From Natrinema thermotolerans DSM 11552 (lineage in GTDB: Archaea > Halobacteriota > Halobacteria > Halobacteriales > Natrialbaceae), in contig AOIR01000050.1 of NCBI GenBank assembly GCA_000337115.1, positions 110,063-174,062 on the forward strand: a stretch of DNA of 64,000 nucleotides, in the 5' to 3' direction. The first letter of the stretch is position 1. The number at the start of each line of letters is the position of its first letter. The notes below the pieces were generated by a model, which saw only the letters and a program-made list of their open reading frames with translations, made no database searches and was not told the origin of the DNA. Shown piece after piece: positions 8,918 to 17,892 of the stretch. Both the position numbers and the translations under genes were made by a program.

Positions 8918-9934
8918 TCACATTTTGTAGCCGAGCGCTTCGAGTTGCTCTGAGAGAGTCCCGTCGGCGTCGTTCTCCTGTGGCGCTTCGAACTCCGGAG
9001 TATACGTACCGGTGTCAGTCGCGGACGTCTCTACCCACGGGACGGTCCGGACTTTCGGATGCATACTGCCGGTTTTGTGACCGAACTCCCAGTACTCACC
9101 GAACGCTTCGCCGTGATCGGCCGTGATGGCCACCCGCTCGGCGTCCATGTTCTCCAACAGGAGTTCGACATCGTCGAGGACGTACCGGAGTTCGTCCAAG
9201 TACGTTTCCCAGACCGTTTCCTTGTCGCCGGTATCGCCGAGATACCCCCACCAGTCCCGCTCGTGTTCGTGCAGCGGCCGGTCCGCTTCGAGTGCGCGCG
9301 CCATGTAGGGTGGATGGGGTTGGAGATAGTGGAGAATAACGCGTTCGAAGTCCTCGTTGCGGACAACGTCGATGCCCCGGTCGGTCACGTATCGGGGCGG
9401 AGTTCCACCCTCCGTATGTCCCAGCGGCCCCGATTCACCGACGGATTCGTATTCGAACAGGTACTCGCATTTCCCGAGCGTCGCCACGTCGACGGTTGGA
9501 ACCCTGTCCAGAAGGTCATACGTGAAACTCCTGTTCGCAAGCGACGTGGCGTCGGGATCGCCGGTGTCGAGGATCGGCTCGGTGAAGACATTGGCGGAGA
9601 GATACGCGGTGTCTCGGATCGCGGCTTCGTGGCGTTCGACAAACGTCTTGGCGATCCATTCGGGGGATCGGCCGCCGACCGACCGGATACTGCCGACCGA
9701 CGAGATAAATTCGTACTCGTCGGCGACCGCACGAAGGGCGTCGACACGACAGGTATCCAGCAGGATCAGAACGTCCCATTCTCGCGTGAAGACGTTCGTC
9801 CCGATGGTCGTTACCGTGTTCGCATATGTCATCGGGATTCGATAGAGCAGTTCGTAAACGGTCTCATCGACGGCCTGATCAGGGTTCTTCAGAGCCTTCT
9901 TTAGATTGTCGACGCTCACTTCGTGCCGCAGCAT
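8918..9934 (-). CDS. Alkaline phosphatase/sulfatase superfamily protein, subgroup A
   Basis: A 338-residue protein of the AlkP-sulfatase superfamily. Metal-ligand motifs are visible: Asp in VLILLDTCRVDA (residue 60), Asp-His in ITADHGEAFGEY (273-274), and His in EFGHKTGS (about 286). The canonical sulfatase C/S-x-P-x-R nucleophile motif is absent; the corresponding stretch reads SIRSVGGRSPEWIAKTF. No signal peptide or membrane segment, so probably cytoplasmic. It has the N-terminal NLKKALKNP and the C-terminal LEALGYK motif shared by its paralogs here. Closest relative in the window is the gene at 11102. It may hydrolyse or transfer a phospho- or sulfo-group on a glycan precursor; the function is unknown. 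Confidence 0.75.
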   Translation of the reverse strand: MLRHEVSVDNLKKALKNPDQAVDETVYELLYRIPMTYANTVTTIGTNVFTREWDVLILLDTCRVDALRAVADEYEFISSVGSIRSVGGRSPEWIAKTFVERHEAAIRDTAYLSANVFTEPILDTGDPDATSLANRSFTYDLLDRVPTVDVATLGKCEYLFEYESVGESGPLGHTEGGTPPRYVTDRGIDVVRNEDFERVILHYLQPHPPYMARALEADRPLHEHERDWWGYLGDTGDKETVWETYLDELRYVLDDVELLLENMDAERVAITADHGEAFGEYWEFGHKTGSMHPKVRTVPWVETSATDTGTYTPEFEAPQENDADGTLSEQLEALGYKM

Positions 9935-10019
9935 TGATCTGAAATAGCCGACAGCGGAGATAATATTTGTGATGGGGGCTGACGCCGTCCCCCGCGAGAA
10001 CCGTGTCGTCGAGTCACCA

Positions 10020-10955
10020 TCACTTATACCCTAACGAACGGAGCCGGTCCTCGACCGTCGACGAGTCGCCACGCTCGACCGCAATCGGGTCGTCACTTGT
10101 GACCTCCCGTCGCTTATCCGTCGGCAACTCCAGCCACGGGACGACGTACAGCGTCCGGTTCCGGAGGTACTTGTGTGAGTGACCGAACTTGGGGTTGGTC
10201 AACGGCGTCAGCTGATCACCGAGCATCTCCCCATGGTCGGCCGAGATAACAGTCTTACCGAACAGTTTATCAGTCAGTGACGAGACGTGTTCGAGAACGA
10301 TATCAAGCGTCTCGCGATAGGCCTGTCGAGCCTCATCGATCGGGATTTCCCCGCGTTCGACGAGAGTCGCAAACGAGGGCTGGTCGGTCCGTGCTCCGGT
10401 CTCGGCGATATTTCTATTGAACCCCCTGATCTCGTATGCCTCTTGGAGAGATTTCGCCGTTTCGCCGAGGTACGGCCGATGAGGTTGCATGAAATGGGCA
10501 ATGATACGCTTGTCCGGATACTGTCGGTGTGCCTCGAGGACCGCATCGGCGACATCCTCCGGAAGCACGGTTTCGTGGTCGTCATCCCAAGCATCAAGAT
10601 AGAGCGGCCATACCGCATGGAAAACATCGTCAGACAACTTCTCGGTATGTGGATTCGCAGTCACGTAGACGGTGTCGTGGAACTGTTCCCCGACGAAGTT
10701 CCCCTGCATAAACTCCCAACTCCGGCCGCCGTGTGAGACGACGGCCGAAAGGTCGCCGGACATCGTGTTTTGTGCTTCAAACCGGTCGTACCGGCAGGCG
10801 TCAAGGAGAATGAGATTGTCCCAATCCTGTTCCATCACGTCGATTGCGTCACCGCTGTGGCGCAGGTCGAACGCGATTCGCTGGAGTTCCCAGAGGGCGT
10901 ACTCCGGCCTTCGAAGCGCTTTTTTGAGATTCTCAAACGTGTATCGTTCCATCAT
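10020..10955 (-). CDS. Alkaline phosphatase/sulfatase superfamily protein, subgroup B
   Basis: A 311-residue paralog of subgroup B, recognised by EQDWDNLILLDACRYDRFEA (first metal Asp) and VISADHGEMLGDQ (Asp-His), with FGHSHKYLRN carrying the last His. The region where a nucleophile would sit reads SHGGRSWEFMQGNF, again without C-x-P-x-R. A conserved IIAHFMQPHRPYLGET precedes the C-terminal metal motif and is shared with the genes at 12171 and 14438. Starts with ERYTFENLKKALRRPEYAL and ends with RLRSLGYK. Two adjacent Met codons (10953-10955, 10950-10952) are both possible starts. It lies 85 bp upstream of the subgroup A gene on the same strand, probably one transcript. Confidence 0.75.
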   Translation of the reverse strand: MMERYTFENLKKALRRPEYALWELQRIAFDLRHSGDAIDVMEQDWDNLILLDACRYDRFEAQNTMSGDLSAVVSHGGRSWEFMQGNFVGEQFHDTVYVTANPHTEKLSDDVFHAVWPLYLDAWDDDHETVLPEDVADAVLEAHRQYPDKRIIAHFMQPHRPYLGETAKSLQEAYEIRGFNRNIAETGARTDQPSFATLVERGEIPIDEARQAYRETLDIVLEHVSSLTDKLFGKTVISADHGEMLGDQLTPLTNPKFGHSHKYLRNRTLYVVPWLELPTDKRREVTSDDPIAVERGDSSTVEDRLRSLGYK

Positions 10956-11101
10956 GTACTGGGTCAGATGTCGTCTACTTCAAACTCCGGTTTGGTGATT
11001 ACGGCCCATACTGTATGTACTTTTGTCACGGTAGTCGGGGCCGGTTTGACCGATAGCATTAAGATTCAGAAGGAGGAGTTTCAATTGAATACTTAAACAC
11101 T

Positions 11102-12109
11102 ATGCCGGACCTCGATCGGGAGCATATACTGAAAGGACTGAAAAATCCGTCTCGAGTAGTCGATTCGGTCTTACTTGACTATCTATACAGAATTCCAGCG
11201 ATCGCCGTCAACGGCCACCGAACGATCGGAACGAACGTGTTCGATCGTGAGTGGGACGTCCTGATCCTCCTCGATACGTGTCGAGTGGATGCTATGCGTC
11301 TCGTCCAAGACGAGTACGACTTCATCGATACCGTCGACAGTATCCGGTCGGTCGGGGGTGCATCCGCCGAATGGCTCGCTCGGACGTTCGACGAACAACA
11401 CCTCGATCAGATCCGGGAAACCGCGTTCCTCTCGGCGCAAAGTCATATCCAAGAAGTGTTAGATACGAAGGTCCACGAGACCGATAGCGATAGACCGTTG
11501 CCGTTTAAGACGCTTCGACTCTTTCCATCCGTAGACATAACTGAACTCAGGAAGGCGGAATACCTGTTCAAATTCGAGACCGTCGGAGAAGAAGGGCCGT
11601 TCGGACACACGGAAGGTAACACACCCCCCAAATACGTGACCGACCGCGCGATCTCGGTCGGGCGCGAACACGACTTCGATCGACTCATCCTTCAGTATCA
11701 CCAACCGCATACGCCCTGGTTTTCGAAAGCACTCGCGGCGGATCGCGACCTGAAATATCACGAGTACGATTGGTGGAACTATTACTACGAGACGGGGGAT
11801 CTCGAGAGTATTTGGGAGGCGTACATGAGCGATCTTCGGTTCGTTCTGGACGACATCGAACTCCTCTTGGAGAACCTGGACGCTGACCGAGTAGCGATCT
11901 CCTCCGACCACGGCGAGGCGTTCGGGGAGTACGGGATCCTCGGCCACAAACTCGGAAGCCTTCACCCCCAGATCCGGAAGGTCCCGTGGGTGATCACGTC
12001 CGCGGAAGACAACGAAACCTACGAACCGACGGTCGAGGAACCGAACAACGCCCGGATGTCCCGAGAAGAACTCGACGAACAACTAGAGGCATTAGGGTAC
12101 AAAGTTTGA
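11102..12109 (+). CDS. Alkaline phosphatase/sulfatase superfamily protein, subgroup A
   Basis: A 335-residue protein strongly similar across its length to the gene at 8918 (shared REWDVLILLDTCRVDA, SIRSVGG, FGHTEG, VAISSDHGEAFGEYG and a GHKLGSLHP segment). Metal ligands Asp, Asp-His and His are all kept. The N-terminal motif is degenerate (EHILKGLKNPSRVV) and the C-terminus is LEALGYKV. It is divergent from the 10020 gene with a 146-bp gap that should hold both promoters. The substrate is unknown; no export signal is seen. Confidence 0.75.
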   Translation: MPDLDREHILKGLKNPSRVVDSVLLDYLYRIPAIAVNGHRTIGTNVFDREWDVLILLDTCRVDAMRLVQDEYDFIDTVDSIRSVGGASAEWLARTFDEQHLDQIRETAFLSAQSHIQEVLDTKVHETDSDRPLPFKTLRLFPSVDITELRKAEYLFKFETVGEEGPFGHTEGNTPPKYVTDRAISVGREHDFDRLILQYHQPHTPWFSKALAADRDLKYHEYDWWNYYYETGDLESIWEAYMSDLRFVLDDIELLLENLDADRVAISSDHGEAFGEYGILGHKLGSLHPQIRKVPWVITSAEDNETYEPTVEEPNNARMSREELDEQLEALGYKV

Positions 12110-12170
12110 ACGACTAACGCCCGTTCTCTGAACCGAAACGTTATTTTCTCGGAGGGAAATCCCCCATCGT

Positions 12171-13112
12171 ATGCGTCATCATCTCCGCAAAGCGAGGGAA
12201 CTCTACGCCAGCGGAGGGTTACTCCGAACCGCTAGGAGCGTGTTGCGATACGTTCCTATCGAACTCAACAATCTCGTCTTCCAACTCCGACACGGAAACG
12301 GAACCCGAATTATGTCCGAAGACTGGGATAATTTGTTGATTCTAGATGCCTGTCGCTACGATATGTTCGCGGATCGGATCGATCTCGACGGGAAACTGGA
12401 GTCGCGGATCTCGTTAGGATCCAGTAGCGAGGAGTTCCTCGAACGGAACTTCGCCTCCGGGAAATTCCACGATACCGTCTACATCAACTCGAATCCGTAC
12501 ATCCCGCGTCTGGATCTCGATGAGAGTACCTTCCACGCCGTCGTCGACTGTCTGGGTGAGTGGGACACGGAGTTACAGACCGTGACCCCGGAAACAGTCG
12601 CTCAAGCGGCGGTAGACGCCCATGAGAGCTACCCCGACAAGCGGCTGATCATTCACTTCATGCAGCCACACGCACCGTTCATCGGCGAACTCGGTCGTAA
12701 CATGGCCGGCGGCGGGTGGACGATGGATCACGATGTGGAAGAGGAACCGGGGATCTGGAATCAGCTTCGCGACGGCACCGTCGACGTGGACTTAGCGACA
12801 GTCTGGGAAGCGTATCTGGAAAACCTCGACGTCGTACTCGCGGAGGTCGCCGACCTGCTCGAGACGCTCGACGGGAAGTCGGTAATCACGGCCGACCACG
12901 GCAATTTCGTCGGGGAGCGGCTGTCGCCGATCCCGAGCCGCCGAAAGTACGGGCATCCGTACGGCGTCCACGCCGAGGAACTGGTCAAGGTCCCCTGGTT
13001 CGTCGTCGAAGGCGACGGCCGCAGGGAGATCCGATCGGAACCGCCTGTCGAGCAGGAAAGCGTCGATGAGGAAACCGTCGACGAGCGTCTCGAGGCGTTG
13101 GGGTATCGATGA
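12171..13112 (+). CDS. Alkaline phosphatase/sulfatase superfamily protein, subgroup B
   Basis: A 313-residue subgroup B paralog: SEDWDNLLILDACRYDMF, LIIHFMQPHAPFIGELG, VITADHGNFVGERL (the Glu after DHG in the others is Asn here) and KYGHPYGVHAEEL. The candidate nucleophile region is SLGSSSEEFLERNF. It ends in RLEALGYR. A TATA-like CGTTATTTTC lies about 25 nt before the ATG, so it may have its own leaderless transcript even though it follows the 11102 gene by only 61 bp. The N-terminus is less like the others (HHLRKARELYASGG). Confidence 0.75.
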   Translation: MRHHLRKARELYASGGLLRTARSVLRYVPIELNNLVFQLRHGNGTRIMSEDWDNLLILDACRYDMFADRIDLDGKLESRISLGSSSEEFLERNFASGKFHDTVYINSNPYIPRLDLDESTFHAVVDCLGEWDTELQTVTPETVAQAAVDAHESYPDKRLIIHFMQPHAPFIGELGRNMAGGGWTMDHDVEEEPGIWNQLRDGTVDVDLATVWEAYLENLDVVLAEVADLLETLDGKSVITADHGNFVGERLSPIPSRRKYGHPYGVHAEELVKVPWFVVEGDGRREIRSEPPVEQESVDEETVDERLEALGYR

Positions 13113-13182
13113 CCGGATATCTCGTCCAGCACCGACGGCGATCGGTCCCACCGAAACCGATAGCGGATTCGCTCACAGGAAC

Positions 13183-14334
13183 ATGATTCCGACCGAGTTC
13201 AGCCCTCGAAAGCTAACACGAAAGCTCGCGGCCGACGGAACCAGGGAGTCGATCGTCGCAGCCGGCGATTTGTTGACCCGGAAACGTCTTGGTCGGCCCG
13301 TCTTCGATCCGCTCGTCGAACGCGGCGTCGTTCGGACCGTCTCCCGGGACGCCCTCGAGTCGATCGCGAGTGAAACCATCACGGTTCCGGGAGACGACGG
13401 TGAGCAATCACCCCCGTTCGTCGCGCTCGTCGAGAACGGATGCGTCCTCTCGGAAACCGGACTGGCACTGACCCCGCAACGCGAGATTGTCGAGGAAAGT
13501 GCCGCCGCGCCGGACCAAGCTCAGCAGGCGATGATGGCGATGCTCTCCAGACAGTTGTTCTACGGCGACGCCCCGCTCCGTGGCCTGCTATCGGGATATC
13601 GCCGTCGCGACTTCCGCGGGGCCGACTCGCTGGACACCGCGGCGCCGCTTATCCCACGGTATCCGAACTACTACCACTGGATCGTCGAGACGGTTCCGAA
13701 GCTCCGCTATATCCGAGCGTTCGAGGACGCGACCGGCGAGCGCGTGACACTGCTGATACCGCCGGGCGCGCCGCCGTTCGTTGACGAAACGCTCGAACTA
13801 CTCGAGTGGCCCCAGTCGCGGATCCAGACTGCGACGAAACCGGCATACAACATCTCGCGCCTCGTCGTTCCGTCGTTCCCGGAGCGGCGTACCGACGACT
13901 TCGCGTGGCTCCGCGGAGAGATACTCGACCGCGCACCCGAGACGACGCCGGAGAGCGGCGACAACGTCTATGTCTCGCGTGCCACTGCCGTCGAACGTCG
14001 CGTGGTAAATGAAGCGGAGGTCATGGATGTCCTGTCGCAGTTCGGCTTTTCGTGCTATCGGCTGGAGGAACGGTCACTCGAGCGGAACGCGCGGCTGTTC
14101 GCCGACGCGGACGTGGTCGTCGGTCCCCACGGGGCCGGCCTCACCGACATCGTCTTCGCCGATGACTGTACGCTCGTAGAACTGTTCGGCGACAAGGTCA
14201 AACAGCCCTACCGGTTGCTGGCGGCGACGCTCGGCGTCTCGTACGAACCGATGTACTGTCGGGCGGCGTCGACCGACATCGTCGTCGACACCACGGCGCT
14301 GGAAGAAACGATTCGAGAAGTACGGTGCCAGTAG
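13183..14334 (+). CDS. GT61-like glycosyltransferase (DUF563)
   Basis: A 383-residue protein of the GT61/DUF563 family. The C-terminal domain has DVVVGPHGAGLTDIVFADDC, a well-conserved GT61 segment, followed by LVELFGDKVKQPYRLLAATL. The middle part LIPRYPNYYHWIVETVPKLR is also typical of the family. The start at 13183 (MIPTEFSPRKLTRKLAADG) is preferred over an in-frame ATG at 13066 that would lie inside the preceding coding region. Together with the two GT4 genes and the AglG-like gene it gives four glycosyltransferases available for chain extension. Confidence 0.82.
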   Translation: MIPTEFSPRKLTRKLAADGTRESIVAAGDLLTRKRLGRPVFDPLVERGVVRTVSRDALESIASETITVPGDDGEQSPPFVALVENGCVLSETGLALTPQREIVEESAAAPDQAQQAMMAMLSRQLFYGDAPLRGLLSGYRRRDFRGADSLDTAAPLIPRYPNYYHWIVETVPKLRYIRAFEDATGERVTLLIPPGAPPFVDETLELLEWPQSRIQTATKPAYNISRLVVPSFPERRTDDFAWLRGEILDRAPETTPESGDNVYVSRATAVERRVVNEAEVMDVLSQFGFSCYRLEERSLERNARLFADADVVVGPHGAGLTDIVFADDCTLVELFGDKVKQPYRLLAATLGVSYEPMYCRAASTDIVVDTTALEETIREVRCQ

Positions 14335-14437
14335 CGTCTTCCTATCGGCTGTCGGCCGCAAAGGGGACGATGTTGGAACGACGAAAGTGCCTTGAACAGG
14401 GGCAGCATCCATTCAGACATCCGTATACACCAGTAGC

Positions 14438-15385
14438 ATGAATAATCACTATACACTCGAGAATTTGAAGCGGGCGATACGAAACCCGGTTCTGATCGGC
14501 CGAGAGGCCGTTCGATTGGCTAGCTGGCCGGTACACGAGGGCTACGGTAAATACACCGACCGAAAATACGGGGAAGGGCTCGACGTGATGGCAGAGGACT
14601 GGGACAACCTGCTCATTCTCGACGCCTGTCGGTACGACTATTTCGAGCGTCTCAACACGATCGACGGGACGCTTTACAAGGCGTCGTCGAAAGGGAAGAA
14701 AAGTTGGGATTTCATGCGGGAAAACTTCGCAGTCGGGGCGTTTCACGATACCGTCTACGTGACGGCGAATCCGTTTTCGACCGATCTCGACGAGGACACG
14801 TTCTATCACATCGATCACCTGCACGCCGATCGATGGGACGAAGACATCGGAACGGTCCAGCCGGACGATGTCGTCAGCGCGGCGATCGAAGCCCACGAAC
14901 AGTACCCCAACAAGCGGCTCATCGTTCACTTCATGCAACCTCATCGGCCGTATCTCGGGGAGACGGCTGATGAACTACGGCGTCGATTGGACCTGCAAGG
15001 GTACGGCCGACACGACGAGGGAATTCAGATCTGGGGCGCAGTCAAACAACGAGACGTGACGTTTCAGGAGATCCGTGACGCGTACACGGAGAGCCTCGAG
15101 ATAGCGCTCGATCACGTCGAAGAACTGCTCGAGAAGGTTTCCGGAAAGTCCGTTGTCACCGCTGATCACGGGGAGATGCTCGGCGAACGGGTCTTCCCGT
15201 TCACGAGCCGTGTCTGGGGTCACATGGAAGGGTTCAGTACGCCGACGCTCCGCGAGGTCCCGTGGCTGGTCATCGAGGCGGACGACCGCCGCGAGATCCG
15301 CAGTTCGGACCCCATCGAATCCGAGAGGGATCTCGACGACGACGAGATAGCAGACCGGTTGGAAGCCTTAGGGTACGCTGATTAG
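14438..15385 (+). CDS. Alkaline phosphatase/sulfatase superfamily protein, subgroup B
   Basis: Fifth paralog in the cluster, 315 residues. Motifs: AEDWDNLLILDACRYDYFE, SKGKKSWDFMRENF at the nucleophile region, LIVHFMQPHRPYLGET, VVTADHGEMLGERVF, VWGHMEGFS, and the C-terminal RLEALGYAD. The start MNNHYTLENLKRAIRNPVL shows the N-terminal motif clearly. It is closest to the 10020 gene (same FMQPHRPYLGET and DHGEML). It is separated from the other four by the GT61 gene. Confidence 0.76.
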   Translation: MNNHYTLENLKRAIRNPVLIGREAVRLASWPVHEGYGKYTDRKYGEGLDVMAEDWDNLLILDACRYDYFERLNTIDGTLYKASSKGKKSWDFMRENFAVGAFHDTVYVTANPFSTDLDEDTFYHIDHLHADRWDEDIGTVQPDDVVSAAIEAHEQYPNKRLIVHFMQPHRPYLGETADELRRRLDLQGYGRHDEGIQIWGAVKQRDVTFQEIRDAYTESLEIALDHVEELLEKVSGKSVVTADHGEMLGERVFPFTSRVWGHMEGFSTPTLREVPWLVIEADDRREIRSSDPIESERDLDDDEIADRLEALGYAD

Positions 15386-15554
15386 CGGCGCGGGTTCGAT
15401 AGCGGCGACGGCACACCACCAGAGCGGTCCCGGTCCGGTCGGCGGTCGGGTCCGTCACGACGGCCTCGTGAGAACTCATCAGTTCGGCTCGAATCGACGG
15501 ATCGAAGAACCCATGCGCGGATAGATCGAATCAACGCCCTCTCAGTGACCACAT

Positions 15555-17009
15555 ATGCGTCTCGGCCAAACCTCCATCATATATTTTATTTCGAAATTCT
15601 TCGCATCGGGACTCGGATTTCTGGCAACCATCTATATCGCCAGAATGCTCGGTGCGGGTCCGCTCGGCATTTATAGCGTTGCCATCGGCCTCGTGTCGTG
15701 GCTCGCTATCGCGGGGAAAGTCGGACTGTCCGGAGCGGTCTCGAAGCGGGTTTCGGAGGGACAAGATCGGGGCGAGTACGCACTCGCGGGAGCGACGATT
15801 ATCTTCAGTCTGTTCGTGCTTATTGCGTGTGTACTTGTGTTGTTCCGAACGCAGATTGTCGACTACGTCGGGTATCCGGCCACGGGATACATCGCGTTGA
15901 TCCTGCTGGTAGTTCTCCTCAATAGTCTTATAAACTCACTCCTCGTCGGGTTACATTTAGTACACGTAAGTGGCGTTCTATCCCCGGTGCGGACGGGAAG
16001 CCGAGCGCTGTTTCAAATCGCACTCATCGCCGCCGGTGCGGGCACGGCCGGCCTGTTTGTGGGGCACATCGTCGGGTACTGTCTCGTCATTGGTGTCGGC
16101 GGTTACTTCATTGCACGAAACGTACCGGACCTCTCCCGACCCAAACGCCGACATTTCGAACAGCTCGTCGACTTCGCGAAGTTCTCTTGGCTCGGGAGCC
16201 TCCAGTCACAGATGTTTAGCTACACCGACATCATCGTCCTCGGGGCGTTCGTGTCCTCGGGGCTGATCGGCGTCTACGCGGCAGCCTGGAACATCGCGGA
16301 GTTTCTCATCCTGTTTAGCGGCGCGCTCAGTTCGACCCTGTTTCCCGAAATGAGTTCGCTCTCAGCGAAGGAGGATCCACAGGCCGTCGCACGAATCGTC
16401 GAACAGTCGCTCTCGTTCGGCGGGCTCTTTCTGATCCCCGGGTTGTTCGGCGGGACGTTGCTCAGTGAGCGTATTCTCCGGATCTACGGCCCTGAGTTCC
16501 CGAAGGGAGCGACCGTCCTGATAGTGCTGATCGTCGCGAACCTCTTCATGGGGTATCAAAACCAGTTGTTGAACACCCTCAACGCGATCGACCGTCCCGA
16601 CCTCGCTTTCAGGGTCAACGTCGTGTTCGTCGGCCTCAACGTCACGCTCAACGTCGTGTTGATCTCCCTGTATGGCTGGCTCGGCGCGGCGGCTGCGACG
16701 ACGGTATCGGTTGCGGCCAGCCTCGTACTGGCGTACTACCACGTGGACGCGATCATCGACTTCGCAGTCCCGACGGGTGAGATCGCCAAACAGTGGTTCG
16801 CTGCCGTCCTCATGGCCGGCGTGGTACACGCCGGACTCCGGACGGAGGCGACCTATGGCCTACTCAACCACAACGTCGCGACCGTCGTGTTGCTCGTCGG
16901 GTTCGGTGCCGGCGTCTACTTCGCTGTGCTACTGGCAATCTCGGCGGAGTTCCGGACGGTCGTCGACCAGAACGTCCCGTTCAACCTCCCAGTCCTTTCG
17001 AGCGGCTAG
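15555..17009 (+). CDS. Polysaccharide flippase (MATE/MOP exporter superfamily), AglR-like
   Basis: A 484-residue integral membrane protein with about 12-14 hydrophobic segments, beginning MRLGQTSIIYFISKFFASGL and containing IYIARMLGAGPLGIYSVAIG, the usual start of Wzx/RfbX-type flippases. Its role in this locus would be to move the dolichol-linked glycan to the outer face of the membrane for AglB. In Haloferax AglR is proposed to take part in this step. Placed directly upstream of aglF on the same strand. Confidence 0.85.
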   Translation: MRLGQTSIIYFISKFFASGLGFLATIYIARMLGAGPLGIYSVAIGLVSWLAIAGKVGLSGAVSKRVSEGQDRGEYALAGATIIFSLFVLIACVLVLFRTQIVDYVGYPATGYIALILLVVLLNSLINSLLVGLHLVHVSGVLSPVRTGSRALFQIALIAAGAGTAGLFVGHIVGYCLVIGVGGYFIARNVPDLSRPKRRHFEQLVDFAKFSWLGSLQSQMFSYTDIIVLGAFVSSGLIGVYAAAWNIAEFLILFSGALSSTLFPEMSSLSAKEDPQAVARIVEQSLSFGGLFLIPGLFGGTLLSERILRIYGPEFPKGATVLIVLIVANLFMGYQNQLLNTLNAIDRPDLAFRVNVVFVGLNVTLNVVLISLYGWLGAAAATTVSVAASLVLAYYHVDAIIDFAVPTGEIAKQWFAAVLMAGVVHAGLRTEATYGLLNHNVATVVLLVGFGAGVYFAVLLAISAEFRTVVDQNVPFNLPVLSSG

Positions 17010-17084
17010 TCGGACGTAGTTGCCACCGGCCACGACTGCTGCTATCTCCCAAAGTATTTGTCCCGCTCTTTCGACCCATTCGGT

Positions 17085-17816
17085 ATGCAAGCAGTCGTGC
17101 TGGCCGCGGGCAAGGGAACCCGCCTCCGGCCGCTCACCGAAGACAAGCCGAAGGTCCTCGTCGAGGTCGACGGCAACCCACTCATCGAGGACGTCATGGA
17201 CAACCTCATCGAGATCGGTGCGACCGAGTTCGTCCTCGTCGTCGGCTACATGAAAGAGAAGATCATCGAGCGCTACGGTGACGAGTACCGCGGCGTTCCG
17301 ATCACGTACGCCCACCAGCGCGAGCAACTCGGACTCGCTCACGCCATCCTGCAGGCGGAACCCCACATCGACGACGACTTCATGCTCATGCTCGGGGACA
17401 ACGTCTTCCGAGCGAACCTCGGGGACGTGATCAACCGCCAGCGGGAGGAGCGGGCAGACGCTGCCTTCCTCGTCGAAGAAGTTCCCTATGAGGAAGCCTC
17501 GAGATACGGCGTCCTCGACACCAACGAGTACGGCGAGATCGTCGAGGTAATGGAAAAGCCGGATGACCCGCCGTCGAACCTCGTCATGACGGGGTTCTAC
17601 ACGTTCACGCCGGAGATCTTCCACGCCTGCCATCTCGTCCAGCCCTCCGACCGCGGCGAGTACGAACTGCCGGACGCGATCGACCTGCTGATCCAGTCGG
17701 GACGGACGATCGACGCGATCCGGATGGACGGCTGGCGCATCGACGTCGGCTATCCGGAGGATCGAGAGAGAGCAGAAAAACGACTCGCCGAACCCGAGAA
17801 CGACGACGACCAGTAA
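17085..17816 (+). CDS. aglF: UTP-glucose-1-phosphate uridylyltransferase AglF
   Basis: A 243-residue nucleotidyltransferase. It makes UDP-glucose from glucose 1-phosphate and UTP. Signature GKGTRLRPLTEDKPK begins at residue 9, then GNPLIEDVMDNLIEIG, QREQLGLAHAI and MLGDNVF (metal/nucleotide site). The start at 17085 is chosen because MQAVVLAAGKGTRLRPL is the canonical N-terminus, with a TATA-like AAGTATTTG about 25 nt upstream. It supplies the substrate for AglM, the next gene. Lacks the left-handed helix domain of bifunctional GlmU-type enzymes. Confidence 0.9.
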   Translation: MQAVVLAAGKGTRLRPLTEDKPKVLVEVDGNPLIEDVMDNLIEIGATEFVLVVGYMKEKIIERYGDEYRGVPITYAHQREQLGLAHAILQAEPHIDDDFMLMLGDNVFRANLGDVINRQREERADAAFLVEEVPYEEASRYGVLDTNEYGEIVEVMEKPDDPPSNLVMTGFYTFTPEIFHACHLVQPSDRGEYELPDAIDLLIQSGRTIDAIRMDGWRIDVGYPEDRERAEKRLAEPENDDDQ

Positions 17817-17892
17817 CGGGACGACCGAACGATCGATCGTCCGTCGTCTCGAACCCAAAAACCACTAATCGATACTGCTCGACACACCGTTC

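Noticed and set aside
13066-13182. Upstream start of the GT61 gene at 13066
   Set aside because: It overlaps the AlkP subgroup B gene and adds an Arg/Pro-rich stretch unlike the family; ATG 13183 is better.
8918-15385. Calling the five AlkP-type genes sulfatases
   Set aside because: No formylglycine motif and no sulfatase-activating enzyme gene nearby; only the superfamily is supported.
16929-17858. Minus-strand ORF of 309 codons opposite aglF
   Set aside because: Antisense to aglF with all its motifs on the plus strand; low-complexity Val/Arg/Asp composition and no domain.
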